From the NCBI GenBank assembly GCA_024180945.1, contig JAKSGN010000043.1, forward strand, positions 1,178,001 through 1,242,000: DNA of 64,000 nucleotides, written 5' to 3'. Positions 1 to 11,192 of this stretch are shown here, piece by piece. The position numbers and the translations under genes were made by a program. The first letter of the stretch is position 1. The number at the start of each line of letters is the position of its first letter. The notes under the pieces were generated by a model, which was not told the origin of the DNA, did no database searches, and saw only the letters and a program-made list of their open reading frames with translations. Origin of the DNA: Macrophomina tecta. Lineage: Eukaryota > Ascomycota > Dothideomycetes > Botryosphaeriales > Botryosphaeriaceae.

Positions 1-713
1 GTGCCGGAGGAGTGGAGGATCAAGACATCGATATCTTTCTCGTCCACATGCAAACGTGTGCCCGTCCTTGCAGCAGGGGCGACTGATGGTTCCAGAAACA
101 ATGAGAAGGGGGCAGCAGCCTTGACTTGCACAAGGTCGGCCCCGTCGCGTGCAATGAGCCGCTCCGTTCTCTTGGACAACAAGATGGACTGCGCCCCCGT
201 TTCTTTCAGCAGATGGCGCACGCTTTCGGCACCCAGCCTTGCTGACAACAGCACAGCCTGCAGAGAAATTGTCAGCTGCTACTTAACATCTTTTATCAGG
301 TATGAACCTACGGGAGTTCCCGACGCCAGAAGCGCTGCAAGGTAGATGAATAGGCCGACATCGCTCTCCATGTACAACGCCACCGGGGGCGGCTTCAGCC
401 TCGTTCCGTCCGCACTGAACTCCCCTCGCTCGGGCTTGGCAAAGCTCTCTTCCAACCAGCAAGAACATGCATCGACAGCTTGCTTGAGGTCCTTAAAACT
501 GAGACGGATTGCGCTGTAGGAATAAGTTGAAGCATCCCCAGCAGCTTTTACTTCTGCCTGCAGGCAAAACGTGTGGTCCGGGTTCGCCGCTGCATTGAAA
601 TCGATTAGATCAGGCAAGGACCGTATGCTGTCATGCCCGGTAGGTCTCGCGAGTTCCTGACCAAGTGGATCGAACCGTGCGCGGCGAAAGGCCGGTTGCT
701 CCAAGCTGCCCAT
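1..713 (-). CDS. NRPS-like adenylating enzyme, N-terminal part (runs off left edge)
   Basis: ATG at 713, first exon to about 312, a 54-bp intron (about 258-311, GTAGGT...TGCAG), second exon to the window edge. The protein has the typical start of a fungal adenylation domain: a RSLPDLIDFNAA segment around residue 32, then VALYMESDVGLFIYLAALLASG, and after the intron LLSARLGAESVRHLLKETGA. It stops just at LHSSGT, the start of the ATP-binding A3 loop. By family knowledge it would activate a carboxylic acid (for example the polyketide made next door) as an AMP ester, then thioesterify, reduce or condense it depending on domains outside the window. It is divergent from the PKS at 1392. No lesion is visible in the part present. 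It could also be a stand-alone acyl-CoA/AMP ligase; the downstream domains would decide. Confidence 0.75.
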
Positions 714-1391
714 TTCTCCGAGAAAGCACGCGGAGGTGAAAGAGTAATCAAAAATGTATACAGCCGTGCGCAGCCGTTTCCTTGCACGATCTCGGCACCG
801 ACTGCTGCCTGTTGGCTACTTTTCATGTTCTTATCTTGCTTCGCCGGAGCCCGCGTGGTACGGGGTCTGGGGTTGTGGGGCCCTGACCTTGCTTAGGGAC
901 CCCGAGTAACTTCGGAATACGCTGGTCCTCGCACACCGGGGGGGTTTGATCGTCCCCGAATTTTGCCCCCTTTGGACATGGATTGCAATTGTGTCCGGGT
1001 AAGCACATGCTTGAGTGCAAGTGCATGTGGCTTCGCCAGCATATCCTGATAGTGAAAAGAGCAGTAAGAGTTGTCCCAATGCCCGTCTTGCGCACTGAGC
1101 AGTGAATCGGAAGATTCAGGGGGGGAAAAAGTCGTGCCAAGGTCCACAAGCTACTATCAGTGATAGGGCGCCCCGATAGGAGGTCTATTTGGAGTTTTGT
1201 CTCTCTTTCATTACGGCAGGAGGTGGGCCCGTCGTGAGTGTCCTACAAATGTTCGAGGTCTTCGGAACGCTCGCAGCATTGCCGTTTCCTTTCCTGCGTT
1301 GAGTCGGCAAGGCAGGTATAAAATCCTAGGTTGCTCGCGAAGCACTGAGGCACTATCTCCTCGAGGCTGTTCTGTTTCCTGCGCCTTCAAC
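714..1391. promoter_or_regulatory. Divergent promoter between NRPS-like enzyme and PKS
   Basis: A 678-bp spacer between two divergent biosynthetic genes with no convincing ORF. A TATAAAA box lies at 1317-1323, about 70 bp before the PKS ATG. On the minus strand at 918-928 lies GGACCAGCGTA, a 10-of-11 match to the motif GGACCGG(A/C)GTA that occurs exactly in the promoters of the downstream tailoring genes. One mismatch is not significant by itself in 64 kb. Confidence 0.5.
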
Positions 1392-4300
1392 ATGATGTCC
1401 AAAGATATTCTTCTCTTTGCTGGACAAGGGTCAAGTCTGTCCTTTGACAGGTCTTTGTTGCTCTCAACATCAGCAACAGCAGCGCGATGCCTTGACGCCT
1501 TCCATACCGCTCTTCTTTCTGAGTTTGACAGCCTCACAACCTCTGAGAAGCTTGCCGCCCAAGACATCATCACGATCTTCCCGCATGCCAGAAATCTCCT
1601 CGAACCGTCGGTGCAGGACAATCCATTGGTCCAGGGAATTGCACTGTACGTCCACCAGTTGCTTGACTTCATCTCCTATGCGGCCGACGACGCAGAAAAC
1701 TCTCGTGCCCGCCTTTCGAAACCTTTGGAAATAGCTGGATTTTGTTCTGGCATCCTCTCGGCCATCGTCATCGCCTCCTGTCCTTCCACGGAATCCCCGC
1801 AATTCCTCAATGTTGCCGTTGCTGGATTCCAGATTGCATTTTGGATCGGCCTCAGAAGCCTCCTATTCTGCAGGAAACTAACGGGAGATGCTCCCAATGG
1901 CCTACCATGGTCATTGACAATTCAGACGCTCGATCTTTCTGAACTCGAGAAAATGTTGGTTGACTGCAATCAATCAGTAAGTGTTGGAGCTCCTCGCTCA
2001 TTGTCGTCAATCCTGTCAACATTTCGGAGCCGGGTAACCAATTTATTCCTTTGAACAGCTGCAGCCAAAAATACCACTCCGGGTATCCGCGGTACTATCG
2101 GAGCGGGTCATATCCGTTGCCGGCCCGGGGCATGTCTTGAACGAATTCAGGGCCGATTATCTTCCCTCGTCTGCTCCGTCCCGCTTTGCCAACATACATG
2201 GCTATTACCACGGCGGCAGTTTATTGCAAGACACACTAAGAGAAATTATTGAAGATGTACAACGCCGGCACATTCCCTTCCCATCGTGGGATGCGCTCCG
2301 GATCCCCGTCCGCTCCAACATCGATGGCCAGCACCTCAATCCAGGCCGGTCGTCTTCTTCCCTTCTGGAGACGATGCTTGAGAATATCCTCATCCATCAG
2401 GTCGACTGGCGGATGACATCGGAACACATCTACAAGGATGTTGTGGAACAGCTGGACCGGGATGACCAGTTGAGGTGCAACATTGTGGCTCTGGGCCCCA
2501 ACTCTAAATCCCTCATGCGAACATTCAATTCCAAGCCTGTCCATCAAAGGCTTCGGGTAGCTAGTCCGGTAGCTGATGGGCCAGATAGTCCCTCGCCAGA
2601 TGACATTGCTATCGTGGGCATGAGTGTCAACTATCCTTCTGGCAAGGGACCGGGACAGCTCTGGGAGACGCTAGAGAATGGCCTTAACGTTGTAAAAGAA
2701 GTATGCCTGAGCGCGTGGTTAAGTCAACGGCGAATAAATGCTAACAAGATGACAGGTTCCGTCATCTCGATTCCAAGTATCAGAGTACTACGATAGCGAC
2801 GGCAGTAACAAGAACCCGCGTAAAATGAATACGAGGCACGGCAATTTCTTGGACGATCCTTTCTCCTTTGACAATAGTTTCTTCCAGATCTCGCCCCGTG
2901 AGGCCAAGTCAATGGACCCTCAGCAACGTCTGTTGCTACATGCAGCGCTTGAGGCCATGGAAGATGCTGGCTATGTCCCAGACTCCACGCCGTCGTCTCA
3001 GAAGAGCAGCACCGGTGTTTATATCGGTGTTGCAACTCTGGACTATGTGGACAACACGCGTAACGACATCGACGTATACTACAGCCCAGGTACGTCTCCA
3101 CAAGGCTGTACTGTGCTGTTTGTAGAAAGCCACTAATGGGTAGTCCAGGAACGCTCCGTGCATTCCTCAGCGGCAGGATCTCCTACGCTTTTCAACTGAA
3201 AGGGCCCTCGGTCGTCATCGACACGGCTTGCTCATCTTCCACCGTTGCGCTTTACCAGGCCTGTAGAGCTTTGCAAGCCGGCGACTGCACTTCAGCGCTT
3301 GCGGGCGGCGTCAATGTCATTTCAAGTCCAGATGTCAGTGTAGATGCACGCCCGTCGGGCTCAAGTTCCTTGCTGATTGGTGCAGATGTACCTTGGTCTT
3401 TCCCGTGCCCATTTCCTGAGCTCCACCGGGCAATGCAAGCCTTGGGACGCATCGGCAGATGGCTATTGCCGCGGCGAAGGCTGCGGTCTCTTCGTTCTCA
3501 AGAAGCTCTCCGACGCCGTTGCCGAGAACGACCGCATCTACGGCGTGATCCGCGGCATCGAGGTGAACCAATGCGGGACAGCCAGGTCTATCACGCACCC
3601 GGACTCGGAGACGCAGGCAGAGCTCTTCAAGAGCCTACTGAAGAAGACGAAGATTAACCCCAATTCCATTAGCGTGGTCGAAGCGCACGGCACTGGCACA
3701 CAAGCGGGCGACTACGCAGAAGTCAACAGCGTACAGGCTGCGTTTGGATCCGCACGGGGACCCAGCAACCCCTTGGTCCTATCTTCTATCAAAGGGAACA
3801 TCGGTCATGCCGAGGCGGCTTCTGGTGCCGCTGGCCTCGCTAAATTGCTCTTGATGATGCAGAAGCAGGGGGTGCCACCCCAAGCTGGGTATCGGAAGCT
3901 CAGTCCACGCCTCTGCACTATTGCAGAGCATAACGTTGTAATCCCCACGAGGGCTATGCCATGGAAAAGTCGTTCTGGGGCGCCTAGGAGAGCTCTCCTG
4001 AACAACTTTGGGGCGGCCGGGTCAAACGCCGCGCTGATAGTCGAGGAATACCGCCAGTCGCCCCACGAGCCCAGCTCGCAATCACGCTCCTGCCACGTAC
4101 TAAACCTCTCGGCAAAGACGCCCGAAGCTCTCGAGAAGCTGCGATCCGCTTACTGCGAATACGCAGAGGAGCACTCGAGTGATTCGTTACTCGCGAATGT
4201 CTGCTATTCCACCAACGCCCGGAAGCAGCAGTATGACGCCGTGCGCTTTTCTGTCACCGCACAGTCCATGGAAGAGCTCGCTACAAAGCTCAGACAGGCC

Positions 4301-7300
4301 ACCGTCCCTGCTCGATTGCCTCCTTCGAAAGGCACTTTTACGACATTTGTATTCTCGGGCCAAGGAAGCGTCTATCCGGGGATGGGTGCAGAGTTGCTTT
4401 CAAGCGAACCTGTCTTCGACAAGGGCGTCAAGCTCTGCAACACGATGCTTGCAGAATTGGGCTTTCCCGCCACTGATGCCCTCATCGGCCACAATCTGGA
4501 CGCCTTCGGCAAGTTGATGCCCAAAGAACAGGCGGTGGTCTCCCAATGTGCGTGCTTCGTCCTCGAGTACAGCTTGGCGCAGGTGTGGGCCGCCTGGGGC
4601 GTCGTTCCGGATGTCGTGGTTGGCCACAGTCTTGGTGAATACGCCGCTCTGGTATTCTCCGGTGTCCTGTCACTCCGAGATGCGCTGTTTCTCGTCGCCC
4701 GGCGAGCAAGCTTGGTGGCTGAGCTGTGTCAGGAGGAGAGCACTGGCATGGTCGCCTGCAATCTGCCGCCGACGGAAGCTGAAGGCTTTTTGTCGCGGTC
4801 CGGAGTCGACACAAGCACTACCACTGTCGCCTGCAAGAACAGCGCAGATGATTGCGTTTTTGCAGGGCCCCTTGCGTCTTTGAAGCACTTCGTGGACGCT
4901 TGCAAGGTTTCTGGGATCAAGGCGAAGCTCCTGGGGGTCCCTTACGGATTCCATTCTGCTGCCATGGACCCCATTCTGGAGCCTTTTGCCAAGCTCGCCT
5001 CCACCGTGCAGCTCAACAGCCCCAAGATTCCGGTGGCATCAAGCTTCCTTGGGAAGCTGCTCTTGGAGGGCGATATCAATGCGGACTATTTCGTGGGCCA
5101 CGCGCGAGAACCCGTCGAGTTTGTGCGTGCAACGAATGCAATTGCCAACCTGGCCGGCGACAAGAAAATGACATTTATCGAGGTTGGGCCAGCACCTATT
5201 AGTAAGTCGTCTCCAAGGATGTTTGTAGATGCCCAGAATGTACTAACCGACTCCCCACTGCAGCATTGCCCATGTTGAGGGCAACTCTAAAACAGAGTGG
5301 GGCGGCGTTTTTGCCTTCGTTGAAGCCCAGGGAGAAACCATGGGTCAGCCTGTCCTCCACGCTGAGTTCACTCTACCTTCAGCGTTCACCCGTCCAGTGA
5401 CGCAATGTCTATGCTGGCCTCGTTGTGCAATTTCTCACGGATCTTCCGCGCTATCCACTATTGCCTTCGACCTTCCTCATCCCGTTCAAGGAAGCTGCTG
5501 CCACAAAACAGACCGAGGAGTATCGTTCACCCCGCTCATTGTACAAGTTCTTGGATGGCTCACAGAAGGCGTCAGCAAATGGTTCCATCTTCAGTTCTAG
5601 TATCTCCGATCTGGCAGGGTTCATCAAATCGCATAACGTTGGCGGTGCTCCTCTGTGCCCAGCATCGGTTTACATTGAGCTGGCTCTGGAGGCACTGGGC
5701 TTGGCCAAACTGGACTCATCCCAACCGACTCGCTTCCGAACCCTCACGGATTTGGCATTCGACAGCCCGTTCGTTTATTCGGAGCGCCGTGATATCCGCA
5801 TAAACACAGAACTGGCGGCGGATGGGTCACACTTCCGTGTGCTCTCCGAAGGCGGAACCCTGCACTGCACAGGCTCCATACTCAAATCCGCTGACCTTAG
5901 CATCGCCCAAGACTTTGCCCGGCGGACGTCGTACATCAAGCGGCAACGAGCATCCGTCAACTACGTCGACAGCTTCTCAACGCGGATCCTCTACGACGTC
6001 ATCTTTCCCCGGGTCGTCGCCTACTCGGGGCCATACGTGACCATCAAGCATCTCAACATCGCGGCGTCCGGCCTGGAGGGTGCAGGCACTTTCCAGATTC
6101 CGCGCTCCGATGGCGTGTTCGCTTGCCCTCCTGCCTTCACGGACACACTGCTCCACGCCGCCGGCTTTGTGGCCAACAGCAAGATCGGCACGGACGAGGC
6201 CTGCATCTGCGTCAAGGTCGAGCGGGTTACCATTCCCCAGAGCAGTCCCGAGGATGAGACGCTATACAACCGCCAGCTTGGCGTATACTGCGGGCTTGTG
6301 GAGTTTTCAGAAGAAGACGCCATCATCGGCGACGCGTACGCTCTGGACGAGTCTGGCAATGTGATAGCGTGCGTGGAAGGCATGCACTTCAAGCGGCTGC
6401 GTCTGAAATCGTTCCAGGCACACCTTGCCCGTGCTCTCAACTCTGCATCGCCGAGCCACCAACATGGGCGGAAGGTAGCACTTCGCATGCGGAAAGACAG
6501 CGGTCCTGGCGATGAGCTCCAAGGGATCCCAGCTCCCCGTTCCTCAACACACGCCGTCGCTATGCCTAGTAACAGGTCTCTTGACAGAGAATCTGTACAG
6601 TCCAGCATCAGGCCTACGCTATATGGCAGTCTCTATGATATATGTGGCATCGCGGCAGGTGAAATTGGTGCTAGCACGCGCCTCTCAGAGATGGGCGTAG
6701 ACTCGTTGCTGTTTATAGAGCTGACTGCGGCGCTGCAACAGCGCTTTCCCCATCTGACCTTCAGCGGATCTGATTTTGCAAGCTGCGAGACAGTTAGAGA
6801 CATTGAGAAGCTGCTTGAAACGGCAGCAGCGGGCACTTCAACGCCGCAGTTTGAGATCGCGCCTGCTAACATCGCTCCTCAGCCCGTAGCAGCGCCCGCT
6901 TCAGTCGATACTGCCCGCATTGATGGCTTCTTCCAAGAGGTTTGTGGATTTTCATTGCAGCAGGTGGACAAGGATGCAACCATGGACTCTCTCGGGGTCG
7001 ACTCACTCCTGTCTATCGAATTGGTGATGGGGCTGCGCCAGACGTTCGGAATCGAGCTCGATCAGGACACCATCTCCACCCTCACCATCCGAGAGCTCGA
7101 GCAAGCACTATCCGGCGGCTTCTCATCACCCCCCGCCCAGCAAACGCTGGAGCAACAACAGCAACTACCCACTACGAATGATTCCCACGGTATCCCACCG
7201 GACCCAAAAGCGGGAGGACATGCGCCGACTACTATTCTAGGCATGGACACCTTCCCAGTGCACCTGCAGAAGGCGGACGGCTCCGGCCAGAAGAGCGTCC

Positions 7301-8209
7301 CTATCTTTTTGTTCCATGATGGCAGCGGGCTCTGCAATGTATATTCACGCCTCGGAAAGCTGGACTGCGATGTCTACGGCATCTTTAGCTTGGACTTTTC
7401 GCACATCGACCGGAAGATCACCACCTTGGAAGCACTGGCCACTCGGTACATCGACCAAGCAAGACTCATGGACCATGACAGCATCATCCTGGGCGGTATG
7501 TTTCTTTCCTTGCCCCTCCCACCATACACACCCCGCCCATCATGAACTGCTGCTAATTGCCGCATTCCTCATACAGGTTGGTCTTTCGGCGGCGTCCTCG
7601 CCTTCGAAGTATCTCGCCAGCTGCGGCAACGCCAAGGCAAACACCCCGAAGTGCTCGGTGTGGTCCTGCTCGACTCGCCGCACCCGGTCGCTCACGAGCC
7701 GCTCCCAGAGGCCGTGATCTCGCAGGTCTGTGGGCAGATGCCAGGGCACACGCCGGCGATGCGGCAGATCCGAAGCGCCATCGAGGCGCAGTTCCACCGC
7801 AACGCGCGGCTGCTGGGCGGCTACAACCCCGTGCCGGCGGGCGGGGGCGACGACGCTGACGCGCGCTGCGTGATGCTGAAGTGCAGCGGGACGTACGACA
7901 CCGAGGCTCTGTGCGGGGTGCCGTACCCGTGGCTCAGCAACGACGCCTTCCGGACGGACAGCGTTAAGCTGTGGGAGAGCCTGGTCGGGGCGCCGGTGCC
8001 GACGCTGGACGTCCGTGGCAATCATTTCGACCTGTTTGGGCCCGACAAGGTGAGTGATCGCTCCCTCCCCTCCATCTGCTGCGTCTTGGAAAGCGGTCGC
8101 TCGCGCCCCCCAACCGCCCCGTGCTGACCTCCGAGGTGAACATTTCCAGGTTCAGGACGTTTCGGCGCAGTTGAAGAAGGCGTGTCAGATGCTGAAGAAA
8201 GCCGAGTGA
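1392..8209 (+). CDS. Non-reducing polyketide synthase SAT-KS-AT-PT-ACP-ACP-TE, one in-frame TGA
   Basis: Builds an aromatic polyketide from acyl and malonyl units. Exons 1392-1976, 2059-2700, 2756-3089, 3149-3333, 3386-5201, 5264-7495, 7577-8049 and 8150-8209 join in phase to 2109 codons. SAT has GFCSG (Cys118). KS has DTACSSS (Cys548), EAHGTGT and a KGNIGHAE motif. AT has GHSLGE (Ser997). PT has its His in HNVGG (1311) and Asp in PAFTDTLLH (1481). The two ACPs carry GVDSLL serines (1668, 1768). TE has GWSFGG (Ser1934) and GNHFD (His2081). Length and domain order match orsellinic-acid-synthase-type enzymes; the product itself is inference. Codon 1233 (TGA, 5398-5400) sits where the family has Trp (SPVQ-stop-RNVY). 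No intron I can propose removes it: even a 54-bp GT-AG option ending at 5397 keeps TGA in frame. Taken literally the product would be SAT-KS-AT only. Confidence 0.9.
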
Positions 8210-9097
8210 TTCGGCAGGTTTGCATTGGAAAGATGGGAAATTTCAAATTGGAAAGGTCTTTCAGTTTTCCGAACTACAGGCTGGGCAGCGATATGAAATA
8301 CAAACACACAACAGTAAATGCGGGAATGTGATTCTGGTTTGGCTCTGTGGTGAGTTGAAGAGGTATCATGTGGCATTCTCCCATCGAGACACAATTTGGA
8401 GTGTTCTGCGAGCAGCCAGAATAGCAACGTCCAATCCCATGTACGACTCCGACCGTCGTTTGCAACCAGTAAAAAGCCCTTTGTTAACCCATTTCTTTTC
8501 TTTTTTTTTTTTGGAATATAATAGAAAGCCCAGTGCGGAATTGACGGCCAGGGTTGTTAAGCAAAACGGAGGTTGGTGTCCACTGCGCCAGCCTCATCGT
8601 GGAACTCAGTTGATGGAAAGAGTTACCAGCTCAGGGATTCGCCAGCCAGCTTAGTGAACCAGGAGGCTGAAGGATGTTCAGAAGGTGCCGGGACTGCCTT
8701 AATATCGTTAAGGTTATAAATCCTCGTCCGTGCGGCTTTTTATTGACTTTCTCTGCGACTTGAATTATTGTATGTAAAACTCAGGCTCCACAAAATGTAA
8801 ATCAGAGTGCATGAGAACTCAGCGAATAGTATGCACGGAAAAGTGGATCTGGTTAGCGGCCCGGAGTAAACCGTCATGAGAAGTATCGGCTTGGAAATGT
8901 ACAGGTCCCTCTCCTTAACGACCTCCATGCGTGGCTGCACGGACTTTAAGTAACGTGGGTTACAAACTCAGAAATCCCTTGCGAAATGCGTTGTGACAGC
9001 ATTGGGGCGAGCTGAAGACGACCTCGTCGACTCTGCTGCGCGAAGCCATCATATAACTGAACCAGTCGTGCTTTTTGAATACTTTTCCTTGCCCATC
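8210..9097. promoter_or_regulatory. Intergenic, PKS 3' flank and MFS promoter
   Basis: No gene seen. It contains a poly-T tract at about 8496-8511. At 8858-8868 lies GGCCCGGAGTA, a 10-of-11 match to the cluster motif GGACCGG(A/C)GTA, 230 bp before the MFS ATG. The one-mismatch match is only suggestive. Confidence 0.4.
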
Positions 9098-11044
9098 ATG
9101 GACTCAAACACCTCGTTCAAGAATGGCACGCCGTCTTGCGAACTAGATGCGGAAAAATTTGCATCAAACCCTGCGTCTCCCAAGCCGGAAGGGGAGGAGG
9201 AAGAAGTCAGGAAAATCACCGGTTTCCGCGTCAGTAACGAATTCTCAGAACTGGAACGCTGAGGCATGAAGGCGCTGAACCTGAATAAAGTGGTTCTTTT
9301 CGTCATCAGCTGTTTGACCGCAATCTTTGTGTACTCATTGGACAATACTATTGCTGCGAATATCGTCCCCGTACGATTCACTTCCCCCTGTCGCACGGGC
9401 AGGACACACATCTGACTTGTTCCAACTTCGCAGAAAATCGTGAATGACCTTGACGCCACCGAAGACCTGCCCTGGCTCTCTGTTGGGCATGTTTCTAAGT
9501 CTACTTTGGCTGCCTGCCTAACACGCAGTGCACCAGCTTCATGGTTGGCGGAATGGCGATGGTCCTGCCGTTCGGCAAGCTCTACGACATCTATCATTCG
9601 AAGTGGTTGTATTCCTGGCAGCATCAGCTCTTTGCGGCCCGGCGCCCACCATGGATGCTGAGATAATTGGGCGTGTATCCGCTGGAGCGGGTGGTAATGG
9701 TATGTACTTCGGCCTCCTCGCGCTACTTTCGATGCATACCACCACCAAGGAGCGACCGCAGTACCTAAGCTACACGTGAGTGTCAGAGACACACCTGAGG
9801 CTCTCCGTCGCATAAGACTAGCAACACTCCACCAGCGGACTCGTCTGGGGGTTGGGCACAGTTGTTGGACCTGTTGTAGGTGGTGGGTTTGTGCTGTGGG
9901 ATGGGCGTTGGGGATTTTACATCAACCTCCTCTTCGGGGCAGTTCTACCGCCTACCTACCTCTTCGTCATCCCTTCAACCGACCCACTCCCGGACAAATC
10001 GGCCATGGAGAAGGCGCGCATGTTCGACTGGGTCGGTACGGTCCTTAGCGTCGGAGCCATGGTGACCCTGGTCATGGCCATCAACCTGGGCGGCGCGCTA
10101 TATGAGTGGAACAGCTGACAACAGATCGATCTATTCGTCATGTCCGGTGTGTTGTGGAATGCGCTCGGGATACTGACCACGACCGAGGGCTGCTTGTTCC
10201 CTATTCACCTACTCAAGGAAAAGATGCCGGTGCTCTTGTTCATTGCGTGCGGCGGCGTGGCAGCCGTATCGCATGTGTCGGTCTACTACATCCCCATTTA
10301 CTTTCAGTTCACGCGCGGCGATACGGCCATCTTCACGGCAGTGTGCCTTCTCCCATACATCATGCCTCTCATCACCACTATCCCCCTGAGTGGCGCCATG
10401 ATGACCCGCTTCGGCCACTACAAGCCCTGGTACATCTGTAGAAGCATTACGGCTCTGATCACAGCTGCGTTGATGGGTAAGTCAACACCGTTCGTCGCCT
10501 GCCAGCCAGATTCTGACAGCCTCACCCAAGCGCACTACGTGGACCAACACACGGCCGTCGGTGCCTTCTACGCCATCGAACTTTTCCCCGGGGCAGGCGT
10601 CGGCGCTTACACGCACTCCTCCTTCGCGGTCATCCAGTCTGCTGTGCCACCATCCGAAGGTGGCAATAGTCTCGCTCTCATGCTGATTGGTAAGCACAGT
10701 CCTGCCCGCTCCTCTCTCCACAGCGCCGATGATGCTAATCCTCCTGCAGCACAACTCAACGGCATGACCCTGGGTATCAGCATCAGCGGTGCTGTCTACG
10801 TCAACACAGCCGAGAACGGACTATACAAAGCACTGCCGCTAGTGCCACGCGAACAGGTCGACCAGCTGGTCGCTGGCGCCAGCAACAGCGTCATCGCCTC
10901 GCTGTCGGACGAGCTGCGCGGGCTGCTTTCGATGCCATAGTGAATGCCTGGCAGAAGACATTCATCGTCGTCTACGCCGGCGCAGCAGTAAGCTCGTTAG
11001 CGGCCATCTTTATGAAGGTCGGGCGAATGTCACCTGTTGATTTG
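9098..11044 (+). pseudogene. MFS drug:H+ antiporter (DHA14-type) pseudogene
   Basis: A 14-TM-type exporter of the kind found in fungal metabolite clusters, presumably for the PKS product. Recognisable pieces in order: MDSNTSFKNG acidic N-terminus; LNLNKVVLFVISCLTAIF and YSLDNTIAANIVP (TM1); DLPWLSVG; FGKLYDIY; ASALCGPAPTMDAEIIGR; TTTKERPQYLSYT; GLVWGLGTVVGPVVGGG; YYIPIYFQFTRGD; VGAYTHSSFAVIQ; and AIVNAWQKTFIVVYAG near the C-terminus. Likely introns are 9371-9433, 9776-9835, about 10477-10531 and about 10690-10749. Lesions: an in-frame TGA at 9260; a frame change near 9605-9615 (KWLY to VVVFLAAS); an in-frame TGA at about 10116; and a frame change near 10928 just before the last helix. A Copia element is inserted at 11045, close to the natural 3' end. 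Several independent lesions make sequencing error an unlikely full explanation. Confidence 0.85.
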
Positions 11045-11181
11045 TGTTGGAATATCACGTGTGTGTACAATAAACTTTAGCTTAGTCACGGAAGAGGACG
11101 GATAAGAGGCTCCCCCTGAGCGTACCTCTCAGTCCTCATGCCACTCATTCTCAATTGATGGTATCACCACCAAATCCAACA
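11045..11181 (+). repeat. Copia 5' LTR
   Basis: 137 bp, TG...CA ends, identical to 25309-25445. It still contains many CpA dinucleotides, so RIP has not touched it. Confidence 0.97.
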
Positions 11182-11192
11182 GTTATGAGCCC
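11182..11192 (+). other. Copia primer-binding site (initiator tRNA-Met half-molecule)
   Basis: GTTATGAGCCC directly follows the 5' LTR. It is the complement of the anticodon stem-loop of eukaryotic initiator tRNA-Met (GGGCUCAUAAC), the half-tRNA priming used by copia and Ty5-like elements. This fixes the plus orientation of the element. Confidence 0.85.

Noticed and set aside
1154..1166. Palindrome CTATCAGTGATAG resembling a bacterial tet operator core
   Set aside because: 13 bp only, in a fungal promoter with no TetR-like context; most likely chance.
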